A DNA stretch of 64,000 bases, from positions 1 through 64,000 of the forward strand of contig DASZTS010000045.1 in NCBI GenBank assembly GCA_035547915.1. The letters run 5' to 3'. The notes beneath the pieces were generated by a model that saw only the letters and a list, made by a program, of their open reading frames with translations, searched no databases and had not been told where the DNA came from. The position numbers were made by a program, and so were the translations under genes. This document shows positions 20,749 through 29,234 of the stretch, one piece after another (positions within the stretch are counted from its first letter, which is position 1; every line of letters begins with the position of its first letter). The DNA is from DASSFG01 sp035547915 (lineage in GTDB: Bacteria; Planctomycetota; Planctomycetia; Pirellulales; JAICIG01).

Positions 20749-20985
20749 GAAGGCGAACCGAGAGCCGGCGTGGTGCTAAAAACGGGTTGGCTCGCCGGCA
20801 AGTTTTGCTGATCGGCTCCCAACGTTTGGCAAGTAGCCGGTCGGCGCGCGGCGCTTCACCCGCATGGCCGGTATGGTTGTTGTCGGCTGGCGGCTCGTCC
20901 TTGCCAGCCTGCCAAGCGGTCGTTACGCTTGACGCTTCGATTTCGTCTGTGAATCAACGACCAACGGGATCCCCGCGGGCTCGCC

Positions 20986-22827
20986 ATGTCCATCGTTTCG
21001 CCGCGGCGACGTCCGCGTGGTGCAAATTCAACGTCTGATCACCCGGCACGAACATCCGAACAACCTTCCGTCAATCGCCAAGGGCCGCACGAACAGCCTG
21101 ACTGGTCGGAGTGGAGTGATTATCTCAACGAGTACTGCCGGTCGAGGAGATTAGCGGGCGCCCGCGGCCGAATCACAAAATCCTCTGATCTTCTGTGGGG
21201 CCTGACGCGCGACCACTCCGGCTCTCCGATTGATGCGGCGTGTCAACAGTTGGTAAGCGCTCTCGACATGCTTGCCGCGCGAAGCACGTCGGCGCAACGG
21301 CTGGAGCAGATTTGGTCTGAACGCAAAAACACGTTTGATTTGCCGAGCGACAGCGCGGCACTGGCATACGTTGCCTGGGCCAAGGCCATGCCGTGGCTGG
21401 CTCGCGCGACCGATTCGGAAGAGTGGTGGGAGTTCTTCGACGTCCTCGTAGCTGCCAGCCGGGACGCGACGAACGAGCCGACAGGGTCACTCTGGTCGCA
21501 GCAACTCCTGACCGTGGAACTGCCGCTGACGTTCGCCGGATTCGCGGTCAAGCTGCCGTCGTTCGCCGGCATGTTAGAGCCTGTTTGGACGACGCTACAG
21601 CAATCTTTGCTCAAATGTACGGACGACGACGGCATGTTCCGTGATGTGCCGCTTGAGTATTGGCTGCCGATTTTTGCTAGCTGGACGCGCAGCCTGGCGC
21701 TGGGCAAAGAAGCCGACCGGAAGCTTTCTAAGGATGCGGAAAGTCGTTTCCAAGATGTGGTCGAATCGCTTCTGCGGCTGGCCAATCGGGACGGATCGAT
21801 ACTTTTCCGGTGTGATGCGCACGGCGTTGAGACGCACCACATCGACCTGTGGCGCACCGCAGAAACATTCGTCGATGCTCGCCTGCGGAAGGTCATAACC
21901 GCGATTTGGGGGGCCGCTGCGAAACGTGGCCGATCGAATACCGCTCGAGCCAAGCGAACTGCTCTGCCAACCCCATCGGCCAACAGCGAACGCGCCGGCA
22001 TTGCAATTCTACGTCCGTCCTGGTCGGCTCCGCATCTGATCATCGACTATCGTGGCTCGCCCTTTCGCCTGGAACTCGAGGGCAAGGGCGGCGCGTATCT
22101 CTCCGGCGCTTGCGACTTGCACCTGTCGCTCGACGGGCAACAGCTTTCGCCGCAATCGTCGTGGGAGGAACTTTGCTGGATCAGCGACGACGACGTCGAT
22201 TACCTCGAGCTACAACAGTCGTTCGCGGAGGGAGTCACCATACAGCGGCATCTGCTTTTTGCGCGAGACGATGCGTTCGTGTTTTTCGCGGACGCGGTGC
22301 TGGGCGAAAAGGCCGCCGCCATCGAATATCGACTAACGTTGCCGCTGGCGAAGGACGTTTCGATCGAATCGGCCGCCGACACTCGCGAATTGGGGCTTGT
22401 CAAAGGTGGTCGGCGGCGAGCCGTCGTACTGCCGCTTGCCCTGAGCGAGTGGCGTGGCGATCGTCGGCAAGGCGAATTGGCCGAGGATGCGAACCGATTG
22501 CAGTTGAGGCAATTTGCTGGCGCCGCACAAAACCTGTTCGCGCCTTGGTTCATCGATCTGGCTCCGAATCGCCTGCGCCGCCCTGCCACGTGGCGGCAAC
22601 TCACCGTGGCGGAAGATCGGCAAATCCAACCGCACGATGCCGCGGTCGGATATCGGGTGCAGGTCGGCAACAAGCATTGGCTCTTCTATCGATCGCTGAT
22701 CGCCTGTGGGAACCGTACCGTGCTGGGACATAATCTGGTGAGCGAGTTCCTGGCGGCTCGATTTGGCAAGAGCGGTGTGCCCGAAACACTCATCGAGATC
22801 GAGGCGCCCGCGGACGACGATGACTGA
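20986..22827 (+). CDS. Large toroid protein with heparinase-like C-terminal region, function unknown
   Basis: The 613-residue protein has no signal peptide. Residues about 35-310 are helical and Trp-rich (for example WARATDSEEWWEFFDVL and MFRDVPLEYWLPIFASW), as in alpha/alpha toroids. From about residue 340 a beta-rich half begins (IDYRGSPFRLELEG, SFAEGVTIQRHLLFARDD), similar in layout to heparinase II/III beta-sandwiches. No catalytic residues could be assigned. The stop overlaps the start of the yggS-like gene by 8 bp (ATGACTGA), so the two are probably translated together. It may be a paralogue of the protein at 1773-3434, though sequence similarity is low by eye. Confidence 0.65.
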   Translation: MSIVSPRRRPRGANSTSDHPARTSEQPSVNRQGPHEQPDWSEWSDYLNEYCRSRRLAGARGRITKSSDLLWGLTRDHSGSPIDAACQQLVSALDMLAARSTSAQRLEQIWSERKNTFDLPSDSAALAYVAWAKAMPWLARATDSEEWWEFFDVLVAASRDATNEPTGSLWSQQLLTVELPLTFAGFAVKLPSFAGMLEPVWTTLQQSLLKCTDDDGMFRDVPLEYWLPIFASWTRSLALGKEADRKLSKDAESRFQDVVESLLRLANRDGSILFRCDAHGVETHHIDLWRTAETFVDARLRKVITAIWGAAAKRGRSNTARAKRTALPTPSANSERAGIAILRPSWSAPHLIIDYRGSPFRLELEGKGGAYLSGACDLHLSLDGQQLSPQSSWEELCWISDDDVDYLELQQSFAEGVTIQRHLLFARDDAFVFFADAVLGEKAAAIEYRLTLPLAKDVSIESAADTRELGLVKGGRRRAVVLPLALSEWRGDRRQGELAEDANRLQLRQFAGAAQNLFAPWFIDLAPNRLRRPATWRQLTVAEDRQIQPHDAAVGYRVQVGNKHWLFYRSLIACGNRTVLGHNLVSEFLAARFGKSGVPETLIEIEAPADDDD

Positions 22828-23527
22828 CGGCTCGCGACTCGCCGACAACCTCGAGCATATTCGCGCTCGAATCGTCGAGGCTGCTCGTCGCAGCGGGCGA
22901 ATGGCCGCCGATGTCAGATTGGTTGCCGTCACCAAATATGTCGATGTGGACGTCACGCGTGAGCTTATTGCCGCTGGCTGTCGGGCACTTGGCGAGTCGC
23001 GACCGCAAGAGCTCTGGCGCAAGGCGCAAGCGTTTGTTAACGAGTCGCTCGAATGGCACCTCATCGGCCATCTCCAGCGCAACAAGGTCGCGCGAACGCT
23101 GCCGCTGATCCGGCTTCTGCACGCGGGCGACAGTCTGCGGTTGATCGAGGCGGTGAATGAAGAAGCCGCGCGCACCACCAACGAGCCGGTGCCCTTGCTG
23201 CTGGAAGTGAATGTATCGGGCGACCCGAGCAAGCACGGCTTTCAGCCCGACGAATTGGAGCCGCTGGGCGAGCGGCTTGCCGCGCTGGCGCGTGTCAGGA
23301 TCGACGGATTGATGTGTATGGCTGCCCGCGAGGGAGACCTGGATCGCACACGACGCGATTTCGAACGCCTGCGTCAGTTGCGCGACCAACTCCGCGCGGT
23401 GTGGCCGGGCCAACTCGCTCTCGACGAACTTTCGATGGGCATGAGCGGAGATTTCGAGGTTGCCATCGAGGAGGGAGCAACAATCGTACGCGTGGGATCG
23501 TCGTTGTTCGAGGGCGTCGTGCCGTGA
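22820..23527 (+). CDS. yggS: YggS/PROSC-type pyridoxal phosphate homeostasis protein
   Basis: The 235-residue protein has the single-domain PLP-binding barrel of the YggS family: the Schiff-base lysine in LVAVTKYVD (near residue 38), the HLIGHLQRNK motif, LLLEVNVSGDPSKHGF, GLMCMA, and the phosphate-binding end LSMGMSGDFEVAIEEGATIVRVG. These proteins balance free PLP and affect amino acid metabolism; they are not thought to catalyse a racemisation. I set the start at 22820, where the ATG overlaps the upstream stop; the frame extends further upstream inside the previous gene. Confidence 0.93.
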   Translation: MTDGSRLADNLEHIRARIVEAARRSGRMAADVRLVAVTKYVDVDVTRELIAAGCRALGESRPQELWRKAQAFVNESLEWHLIGHLQRNKVARTLPLIRLLHAGDSLRLIEAVNEEAARTTNEPVPLLLEVNVSGDPSKHGFQPDELEPLGERLAALARVRIDGLMCMAAREGDLDRTRRDFERLRQLRDQLRAVWPGQLALDELSMGMSGDFEVAIEEGATIVRVGSSLFEGVVP

Positions 23528-23570
23528 TGGCCGGACCGACATGAGTCGGTTACCGCGGGCGAATATGACG

Positions 23571-24947
23571 CTATCGCGTGCTCGTTACGATCTTGCCCAC
23601 CAGCCGCGCATCGGGAAAATTCGCCAACATGTAGGTATTGCGCCCGTTGTCGATGGTGACGGTCTGCTGTTGGGCGGGGCCACTGAATCCGTATCGGCTC
23701 AACGGTTGTAGGCCGATCTGGTGAGTGCCGGCGGGAAGTTCCACCCGCAGAACCTGAATCTTTTCGGGCAACAAGCCCCAGCAGCGCGTATCGGCCGCTT
23801 CGGTCGCCTCCCAGGCGATTCCCACGACGTCCAAGGCCAGGCTGGTCATGGTCTGTTCATTCGCGCCCAGAGCTTCCTTGGCTCCCAGCACCACAGCCTT
23901 CTTGACCACGCGGCGCACTACGGCATCGGCGATAATGTGCGGATAGATCGCCGCATGTTGTTCGACGGCCATACGGCCGATGTCCGTGATCGTGTCGGTC
24001 GGACCGGCCGAACGACCGTCGATCAAAACGTCGACGTTCACGATGTCGTTCGGAGGAACGACAATCTTCGGCACTTTGACCGGGGCGATGGTGGGTGGCA
24101 GGCTGTATTTGTTGGTCGCCGAAATGATTCGATCCGCGATCAGCAGCGATACGGTCGTGGCGAGTTCCATCGTCTCTTCCTTGTAGGGGCCACGGCCCAC
24201 CAAGGCGAAGACATAGAGCACGCCGTTGCCCGGCGCGGAATGCCGCCCGTGGCGGGCGCGCTCCAAGTCGCCGCGGGCATAGCGGAATTCCGGCTGCCAA
24301 CTGATCACTTTGGTGCTGGCGCGGACGGCGTCGTCGTAATTGTTATGCGTCGCCTCGCGGAGGAGTCCGTGCAAATAGGGTCCGATCGCCACCTGCTTGT
24401 ACGCCAACTTCGGGTTCTTGCCATCGTCCGAGTCACCCGCTGCGGCTTGGATGATCTGCTGCTGTTTGTCCGTGACCTGCAGGGCATAGGCCGTGGCGTC
24501 CTGTCCATCTCCCAGCAGGTTGCTGATGGAGAGGAAAGCCCGAATCAACACTTTCTCATAATCTTCGCCCGCGTAGACCTTGTACGTATCGTCCGTGAGC
24601 ATCGACAACGCCGACCTGCCCAGCCGGGCGTGTTCCAACTCGTCGAAGTGGTCGCGGACCTCGCGCAGCGCCTTTTCCGCTTCTTGCGGACGCCCTTCGG
24701 CGAGTTCGACAATGCACCGCTCGAGCAGCAGTACGTCGTGATCGCGCCGGTCGCGCTTCAGCCCCTCGTCGAGAGCCGTCTCTGCCTGCTGGAAATCGCC
24801 GGCATAGAAGCCGTCGCGGATCGCCAGCAATCGCCGCTCATGCGTGGCGCAGCCGGTGATGAGAATCAGCAAGGTCAGCGTCGAGCCAAGACGCCAACCG
24901 ACACCTTCGAGCGGTTGTGTGAATGGAAAATGGTGACAGCGTGACAT
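23571..24947 (-). CDS. COG3014-like lipoprotein with TPR-type repeats
   Basis: The 458-residue protein has a lipoprotein signal with lipobox LITGC (Cys about residue 33). A TPR-like region follows (FYAGDFQQAETALDEGLKRDR; ERCIVELAEGRPQEAEKALRE). Its later part, with the segment PGNGVLYVFALVGRGPYKEE and a stretch repeating VVRRVVKKAVV, matches my recollection of COG3014 proteins, which occur next to LpoB in proteobacteria. It is anchored to the envelope. The LpoB-like gene is 19 bp upstream on the same strand, so co-transcription is likely. Its stop lies 44 bp from that of the convergent yggS-like gene. Confidence 0.75.
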   Translation of the reverse strand: MSRCHHFPFTQPLEGVGWRLGSTLTLLILITGCATHERRLLAIRDGFYAGDFQQAETALDEGLKRDRRDHDVLLLERCIVELAEGRPQEAEKALREVRDHFDELEHARLGRSALSMLTDDTYKVYAGEDYEKVLIRAFLSISNLLGDGQDATAYALQVTDKQQQIIQAAAGDSDDGKNPKLAYKQVAIGPYLHGLLREATHNNYDDAVRASTKVISWQPEFRYARGDLERARHGRHSAPGNGVLYVFALVGRGPYKEETMELATTVSLLIADRIISATNKYSLPPTIAPVKVPKIVVPPNDIVNVDVLIDGRSAGPTDTITDIGRMAVEQHAAIYPHIIADAVVRRVVKKAVVLGAKEALGANEQTMTSLALDVVGIAWEATEAADTRCWGLLPEKIQVLRVELPAGTHQIGLQPLSRYGFSGPAQQQTVTIDNGRNTYMLANFPDARLVGKIVTSTR

Positions 24948-24966
24948 CGTTCCGTCTGCGTGCCGT

Positions 24967-25617
24967 TCACCCCTTCACGAGTCGGCTCAGCCGAGAATGA
25001 TAATAGCCCTTGCTGAGCGTGGCAGACTGCTTGTCGTACTGCCCGGTGTGGATGTCGACGAGTTCCATCGTCAACACGTAGTCGCGCTGATAGTCCTTGT
25101 TTTCGCGCGTGGTGCCCGACGTTATCGTGGCATAGAGCAGGTAATCGAAGGGTTGTCCCTGCTGCTCCATCACGCCCACGAACATCCGCATGTTGGCCGG
25201 TATCATGAGCGAGTCGGGGCGGAGACGCGTTTTCATCAAGCCGGCATCGACGAACCGTTTGCTGACCGGCTGGAATACCTGGCTTTCCAGGATGCGTGAG
25301 TCGATCTGCTCGTAGATCTGGTCCTTGAAGTCGCCGATTTCTTCGATGCTCTTGTTCTCGACGCCGACGAAGCAGATGCGCAGCGCCGGCAGTGCGGGGC
25401 CATTGGGCATAGGCTGACGCGCGGCGGAATGGCGGCCCAGGAGCTTGGCGACCGCCTCGTCCATGAGGGGCTTCCAGGTTTCACCGCCGGCTTGGTGACT
25501 TCCCACCATCGCCGGATCGCCCGGGTGTTTCACCTCGGCGTATTGGTTACCCTTACAGCCGAAGCAGCAGCCGGCGAGTGTCGCCAAACCGGAGCCAAGA
25601 AACGTGCGTCGGTACAT
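24967..25617 (-). CDS. LpoB-like lipoprotein (penicillin-binding protein activator family)
   Basis: The 216-residue protein begins MYRRTFLGSGLATLAGC, a signal with a twin-arginine-like RR and a lipobox at Cys17. The body has the LpoB-type fold elements ALRICFVGVENKSIEEIGDFK, IYEQIDSRILESQVFQPVS and a final SKGYYHSRLSRLVKG. In E. coli, LpoB stimulates the class A penicillin-binding protein PBP1b. Whether this protein does so here is not known. It forms a pair with the COG3014-like gene (19 bp gap). FlgO-like lipoproteins share the fold and are an alternative. Confidence 0.75.
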   Translation of the reverse strand: MYRRTFLGSGLATLAGCCFGCKGNQYAEVKHPGDPAMVGSHQAGGETWKPLMDEAVAKLLGRHSAARQPMPNGPALPALRICFVGVENKSIEEIGDFKDQIYEQIDSRILESQVFQPVSKRFVDAGLMKTRLRPDSLMIPANMRMFVGVMEQQGQPFDYLLYATITSGTTRENKDYQRDYVLTMELVDIHTGQYDKQSATLSKGYYHSRLSRLVKG

Positions 25618-25705
25618 AGGAGTCCATTCCAGTGCTAAGTTGGGCGCTGCCGCGCGCTGTCCCTATAGATTGCATCGGCTCGTCGGCGCCCGAACCTTTT
25701 TTCCT

Positions 25706-25767
25706 TCGTCACCGGGGTGACGAGCATAGCGAAAGGCGGAAAACGGGGCTATGTTAACCTGGGTTAA
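25706..25767. other. Hairpin and palindrome between two envelope genes
   Basis: An 8-bp inverted repeat (TCGTCACC / GGTGACGA, 25706-25713 and 25716-25723) and a 14-bp palindrome TTAACCTGGGTTAA (25754-25767) lie in the 146-bp gap after the DUF4214 gene. The palindrome contains that gene's stop codon. Neither has a following T-run on the minus strand, so a terminator call is not supported. They could be a weak terminator, a protein-binding site or chance. Confidence 0.3.
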
Positions 25768-28700
25768 ATAGCTGAGAGGTATTCCTGGGAACCAACAAGA
25801 GCGGCGATCACGTCTTCGTACGTGAGTCCCGTGGCTAGTTGACCCACCCAGTAACTCGTCTCGGCCGGAGCGGGCGAACGATTGAGGTAGTGTTGATAAT
25901 CGTTGGCTATGATTAGCCCCTCGGCCTCCGAGGTTTGGGCAATTTGCGAGGCAATTACCGTGCGACTGACGCCTGATTGAAGCTGGGCTAACCAATAAGT
26001 TTGGCCCTGCGCGTCGGCCGGGCGACCAAGCAGATCGCGGTACATCGCATCGATCCACGCCGAATCGCTCCCGGCGCGATCGTAGTATTCCGTGGACCCG
26101 GTCAGCAAGGCGTCGAATTGCTGGTCGGTCATGCCAAGGTCAAATTGCCCTACCCAGAATCCGATGCCCGTGGGATCGGCCGCCCGCCCCAGAAGCTCTT
26201 CGTAGGCCGACGCCACGAGTCGGCGGTAGTATTCGTCGCTGTGAGTCAGCGCGCTGGCGAAGGCCGCCCGCGAAAGCCCGCCCGTCAATTGCCCGGTCCA
26301 ATAGTTGAGTGCCGTTGAATCTACCGGTCGGTCCAGAATGCTTTGGAACGCCTGCTCGACATAGGGTGTGTAATTGACGAGAACGGCTTGCGTCGTCACC
26401 GACGAGGGGGGCGTCGGTGGACTTTCGAGCATGCCGAGGCAAACGGGATGGGCGGCTAACGCCTGGTCGAATATCGACTGCAACAAGGCCCGCGATCCCG
26501 GCAAATCGCACTCGATGAACGTCACGCTCGAGGCGTTGAAAGCAGCGGTGCCTGTGTTGAAGTACACGATCACGCCACCGCCGCCGTCGATTACCTTCGT
26601 GCCCGACTGCGGTGGGTAGGCGGTTGTGTCACCAACGTTGGTGTTCAACATGCCGTTGCTGAGATAGGCGGGCAGCATGTCGGCGAATGTATAGTCGGTG
26701 CCCGGCGAGCCGGCGGTGCCGCCCGCGATCAAAACATCGTTACCCGCACCGCCGAACAGAACATCGGGCCCGCTGCCGCCGACCAGCGTGTCGTTCTCCA
26801 TGCCGCCGATCAGGATCGACGAGATGGCCGTCTGGTTGACGAAGAAGTTCGTCTGATCCGCAGCGCCGTACATGGCGATGCATTGGATGTTGCGAATCTG
26901 GAGCGCATCGCCACTGCCGAAATTGCCGATCACGGCCGCGTTCGGCGCAGCATTGCTCCCCACCACGTGGAACTCGTTGTAGGGGCCCCCTCCGCCGTCG
27001 ACGAGGATGGTTTGTCCGCTGGTGAGCGGCAGGAAGACGTTGAATATGTCGTCCTGCGTGCCGCCGTTGACGGCCAGCGTCCCTACGCTAGATACGGAAA
27101 TACCCACTTGGTGTGGCGTGTCCGACGTACCGCTACGAACGACGAAGCCGCTCGAAATATCGTAGGTTTGGGCGCTCGTTGCCTGCTGGTCGTCGACGTT
27201 CACGGCCGCGGCGCCGTTGATGATCAGCGAACCCAGGATGGGATCCAGGCCGCCAACCCCACCGCCTACATTCACGCTGCTTCCGCCGTTCGCCGTGACG
27301 GCGGTACCACCCGGTGTGCTTGGGATCGTAAGGCTGGGGCCAGTCCCGCTGGGTAACTGGAAGATGATGTTCTGTAGCCCGGAATAGGTAACGCCGTTGG
27401 CCATGCCAAGGCCCGTGATCGATGTCGAGGTGAGCGTACCGGTACCGCCGGTGCTGTCCGCACCGTCACCGATCACCAGCGTGTTGATTCCGCTGCCGCC
27501 ATGAATGGCCACGGCGCCGGCGATTCCAGAAAGCGTGCCGTCCCTGCCCGGTGCATCCGACGACAGGTTGAACGTTGTGGCCCCCCCTCCGCCGTTGATC
27601 GTCGTTGTCGTGCCGGCCAGGGTCGTGACGACGTTGATCGTATTCTTACCGTTACCTACGGATACGGTGATCTGGGGAGATTGGATTGCACCGGCCAACA
27701 GGACCGTGGTTGCCGCGGTCGTATTGCCATTACCGAAATCACCTTGGAGCGTGACGTTGGAAGCGGCGATACTCGAGCCAGCCGCGATCGTTAGATTGTC
27801 GCCGGCGCTCAGCCGGATCGTGCCGGAAGTGGAAACGAGCGAGCCACCCGATGCAACGGTCAGGTCGCCACCGGATCCGGATGGCGTCGGAGCAACGACG
27901 GTCAGCGACTGGTTGCCGTTGGTGACGATCGTGTGACTGAGGATCAGCGGCCCACCGGTTGTGACGGTCAGTGACGCAAGTGGCCGGTTGGCTCCTACAT
28001 CGGCCTCAAATTGCGTTTGCCCGAGAGGCGCTGTCGTTCGTCCGCCAGTCGTATCGATCGTCAAGCCGGCATGTGGCGACACATCAGGATTGTCATCAAC
28101 GGTCGCCGTGAACGTCACGTTGCCGCCCTGGGTATCAAGAGTGGCATTTGCACCCAGTGACACGGCCTGCCCATACGTTTGGGCGCCCACCGTCGAAATA
28201 GATGTCCGGAGGTCCGTCAGGCCCGCACCGCCTGCGGCGAGCGAAGTCAAAGGGGTTGTACCGCCGACCGGACCGTCAAATGTCGTAACGATGCGACTGG
28301 TGGTAGACAACGAGAAGGGGCCGTCAACGGTGCTCGCGAAGTCGATCGAGTCCGAGTCGGAGATGACTGTCGTGTTCGCTGTGAGCACGACCGGGGCATC
28401 ATAGAACTGCGCGCCCGTGGTGTGTACCAGACCGCCATTCATGTCGGCCGTGGTGCCATCCACCTCAAAGTTTGTCAGCGCGCTGGTGCCTCCCACAGCA
28501 CCGAGAAACGTCGTGCTGGCTCCGTCTGCCACTAGCTGAGACGCGCCATCGACGGTCGATCCGAATGTCAACTTGCCGCCGGCCGTGACATTGGTAGTCC
28601 CCGTGAGCGTCACCGCCGTAGAGTAGGTCTGGTCTCCCGACGTGGAAAGAGTGCCCGCCAACCGGGTGTCGGCACCGGTTCCGGCACCGACGTCCACGTC

Positions 28701-29066
28701 GACGAGGCTCGTGAAATCGCTTGAGCTCCCGACCCGAGTCAGATCGACTACGTCATTGACACCGCCTGGCGTTACCAAAATGCCAGTGATCGAACTTGCT
28801 GGTGGCCCGGCGAAAACGGGCGAGCCGCTCGAGTCCGTGACAAAGACCGTATGGTCCGAATTCTCGCCGATCGTGGCGGTGTCGGTGCCGGAGATCTGCA
28901 CCTGCAAGGCACCAGCGGCATTGATTGACGCCGTGACGGCGAGCAGCCGACGAGACTCCAGCCACTCCACGAGCGGACGAAACTGGCTCGACTTGGCCGA
29001 TTTCGGCAGACGCGACCTGTCAGCCGAGCGGTGAGCGGAACGGCCGAGCCGGCGAAGCCATGCCAT
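25764..29066 (-). CDS. Giant secreted repeat protein with LE-x-R-x-LL motif and DUF4214 repeats
   Basis: The 1100-residue protein starts with a basic region and LESRRLLAV (about residues 36-44), resembling the LEPRxLL N-terminal sequence of large secreted planctomycete proteins. Residues about 120-350 hold degenerate repeats of 70-80 residues with cores like STVGAQTYGQAVSLGANATL and GGTTPLTSLAAGG. A Gly/Thr-rich low-complexity stretch and an RTX-type calcium-binding motif (GGSGPDVLFGGAGNDVLIAGG-like, near residue 755) follow. Near the C-terminus are four DUF4214-type units of about 50 residues (FYxLLGRxADxxGxxYW pattern). I infer an extracellular adhesin or matrix protein. Its position between a barrel-like gene and the LpoB pair fits an envelope block. 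Confidence 0.8.
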   Translation of the reverse strand: MAWLRRLGRSAHRSADRSRLPKSAKSSQFRPLVEWLESRRLLAVTASINAAGALQVQISGTDTATIGENSDHTVFVTDSSGSPVFAGPPASSITGILVTPGGVNDVVDLTRVGSSSDFTSLVDVDVGAGTGADTRLAGTLSTSGDQTYSTAVTLTGTTNVTAGGKLTFGSTVDGASQLVADGASTTFLGAVGGTSALTNFEVDGTTADMNGGLVHTTGAQFYDAPVVLTANTTVISDSDSIDFASTVDGPFSLSTTSRIVTTFDGPVGGTTPLTSLAAGGAGLTDLRTSISTVGAQTYGQAVSLGANATLDTQGGNVTFTATVDDNPDVSPHAGLTIDTTGGRTTAPLGQTQFEADVGANRPLASLTVTTGGPLILSHTIVTNGNQSLTVVAPTPSGSGGDLTVASGGSLVSTSGTIRLSAGDNLTIAAGSSIAASNVTLQGDFGNGNTTAATTVLLAGAIQSPQITVSVGNGKNTINVVTTLAGTTTTINGGGGATTFNLSSDAPGRDGTLSGIAGAVAIHGGSGINTLVIGDGADSTGGTGTLTSTSITGLGMANGVTYSGLQNIIFQLPSGTGPSLTIPSTPGGTAVTANGGSSVNVGGGVGGLDPILGSLIINGAAAVNVDDQQATSAQTYDISSGFVVRSGTSDTPHQVGISVSSVGTLAVNGGTQDDIFNVFLPLTSGQTILVDGGGGPYNEFHVVGSNAAPNAAVIGNFGSGDALQIRNIQCIAMYGAADQTNFFVNQTAISSILIGGMENDTLVGGSGPDVLFGGAGNDVLIAGGTAGSPGTDYTFADMLPAYLSNGMLNTNVGDTTAYPPQSGTKVIDGGGGVIVYFNTGTAAFNASSVTFIECDLPGSRALLQSIFDQALAAHPVCLGMLESPPTPPSSVTTQAVLVNYTPYVEQAFQSILDRPVDSTALNYWTGQLTGGLSRAAFASALTHSDEYYRRLVASAYEELLGRAADPTGIGFWVGQFDLGMTDQQFDALLTGSTEYYDRAGSDSAWIDAMYRDLLGRPADAQGQTYWLAQLQSGVSRTVIASQIAQTSEAEGLIIANDYQHYLNRSPAPAETSYWVGQLATGLTYEDVIAALVGSQEYLSAI

Positions 29067-29234
29067 TACAAAGCGACTCCCACGGAAAACGATCTCCAGC
29101 GCTCTGCGGCGCGTATCCGGTCCATCGTAGTTCGGCGATTTCCGTAATGCACGAAACCGCCGCCAATATGCGGTGTGCGTCTCTCGCCCACGTCCGTAGC
29201 GCAGACGCGCGCACGCCTCGCTAGGCCGCTTCGA

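Noticed and set aside
23721..24944. A 407-codon plus-strand frame opposite the COG3014-like gene
   Set aside because: It is antisense to a lipoprotein gene with clear features, and it lacks a start signal or any domain pattern. High-GC genes often keep the opposite frame open.
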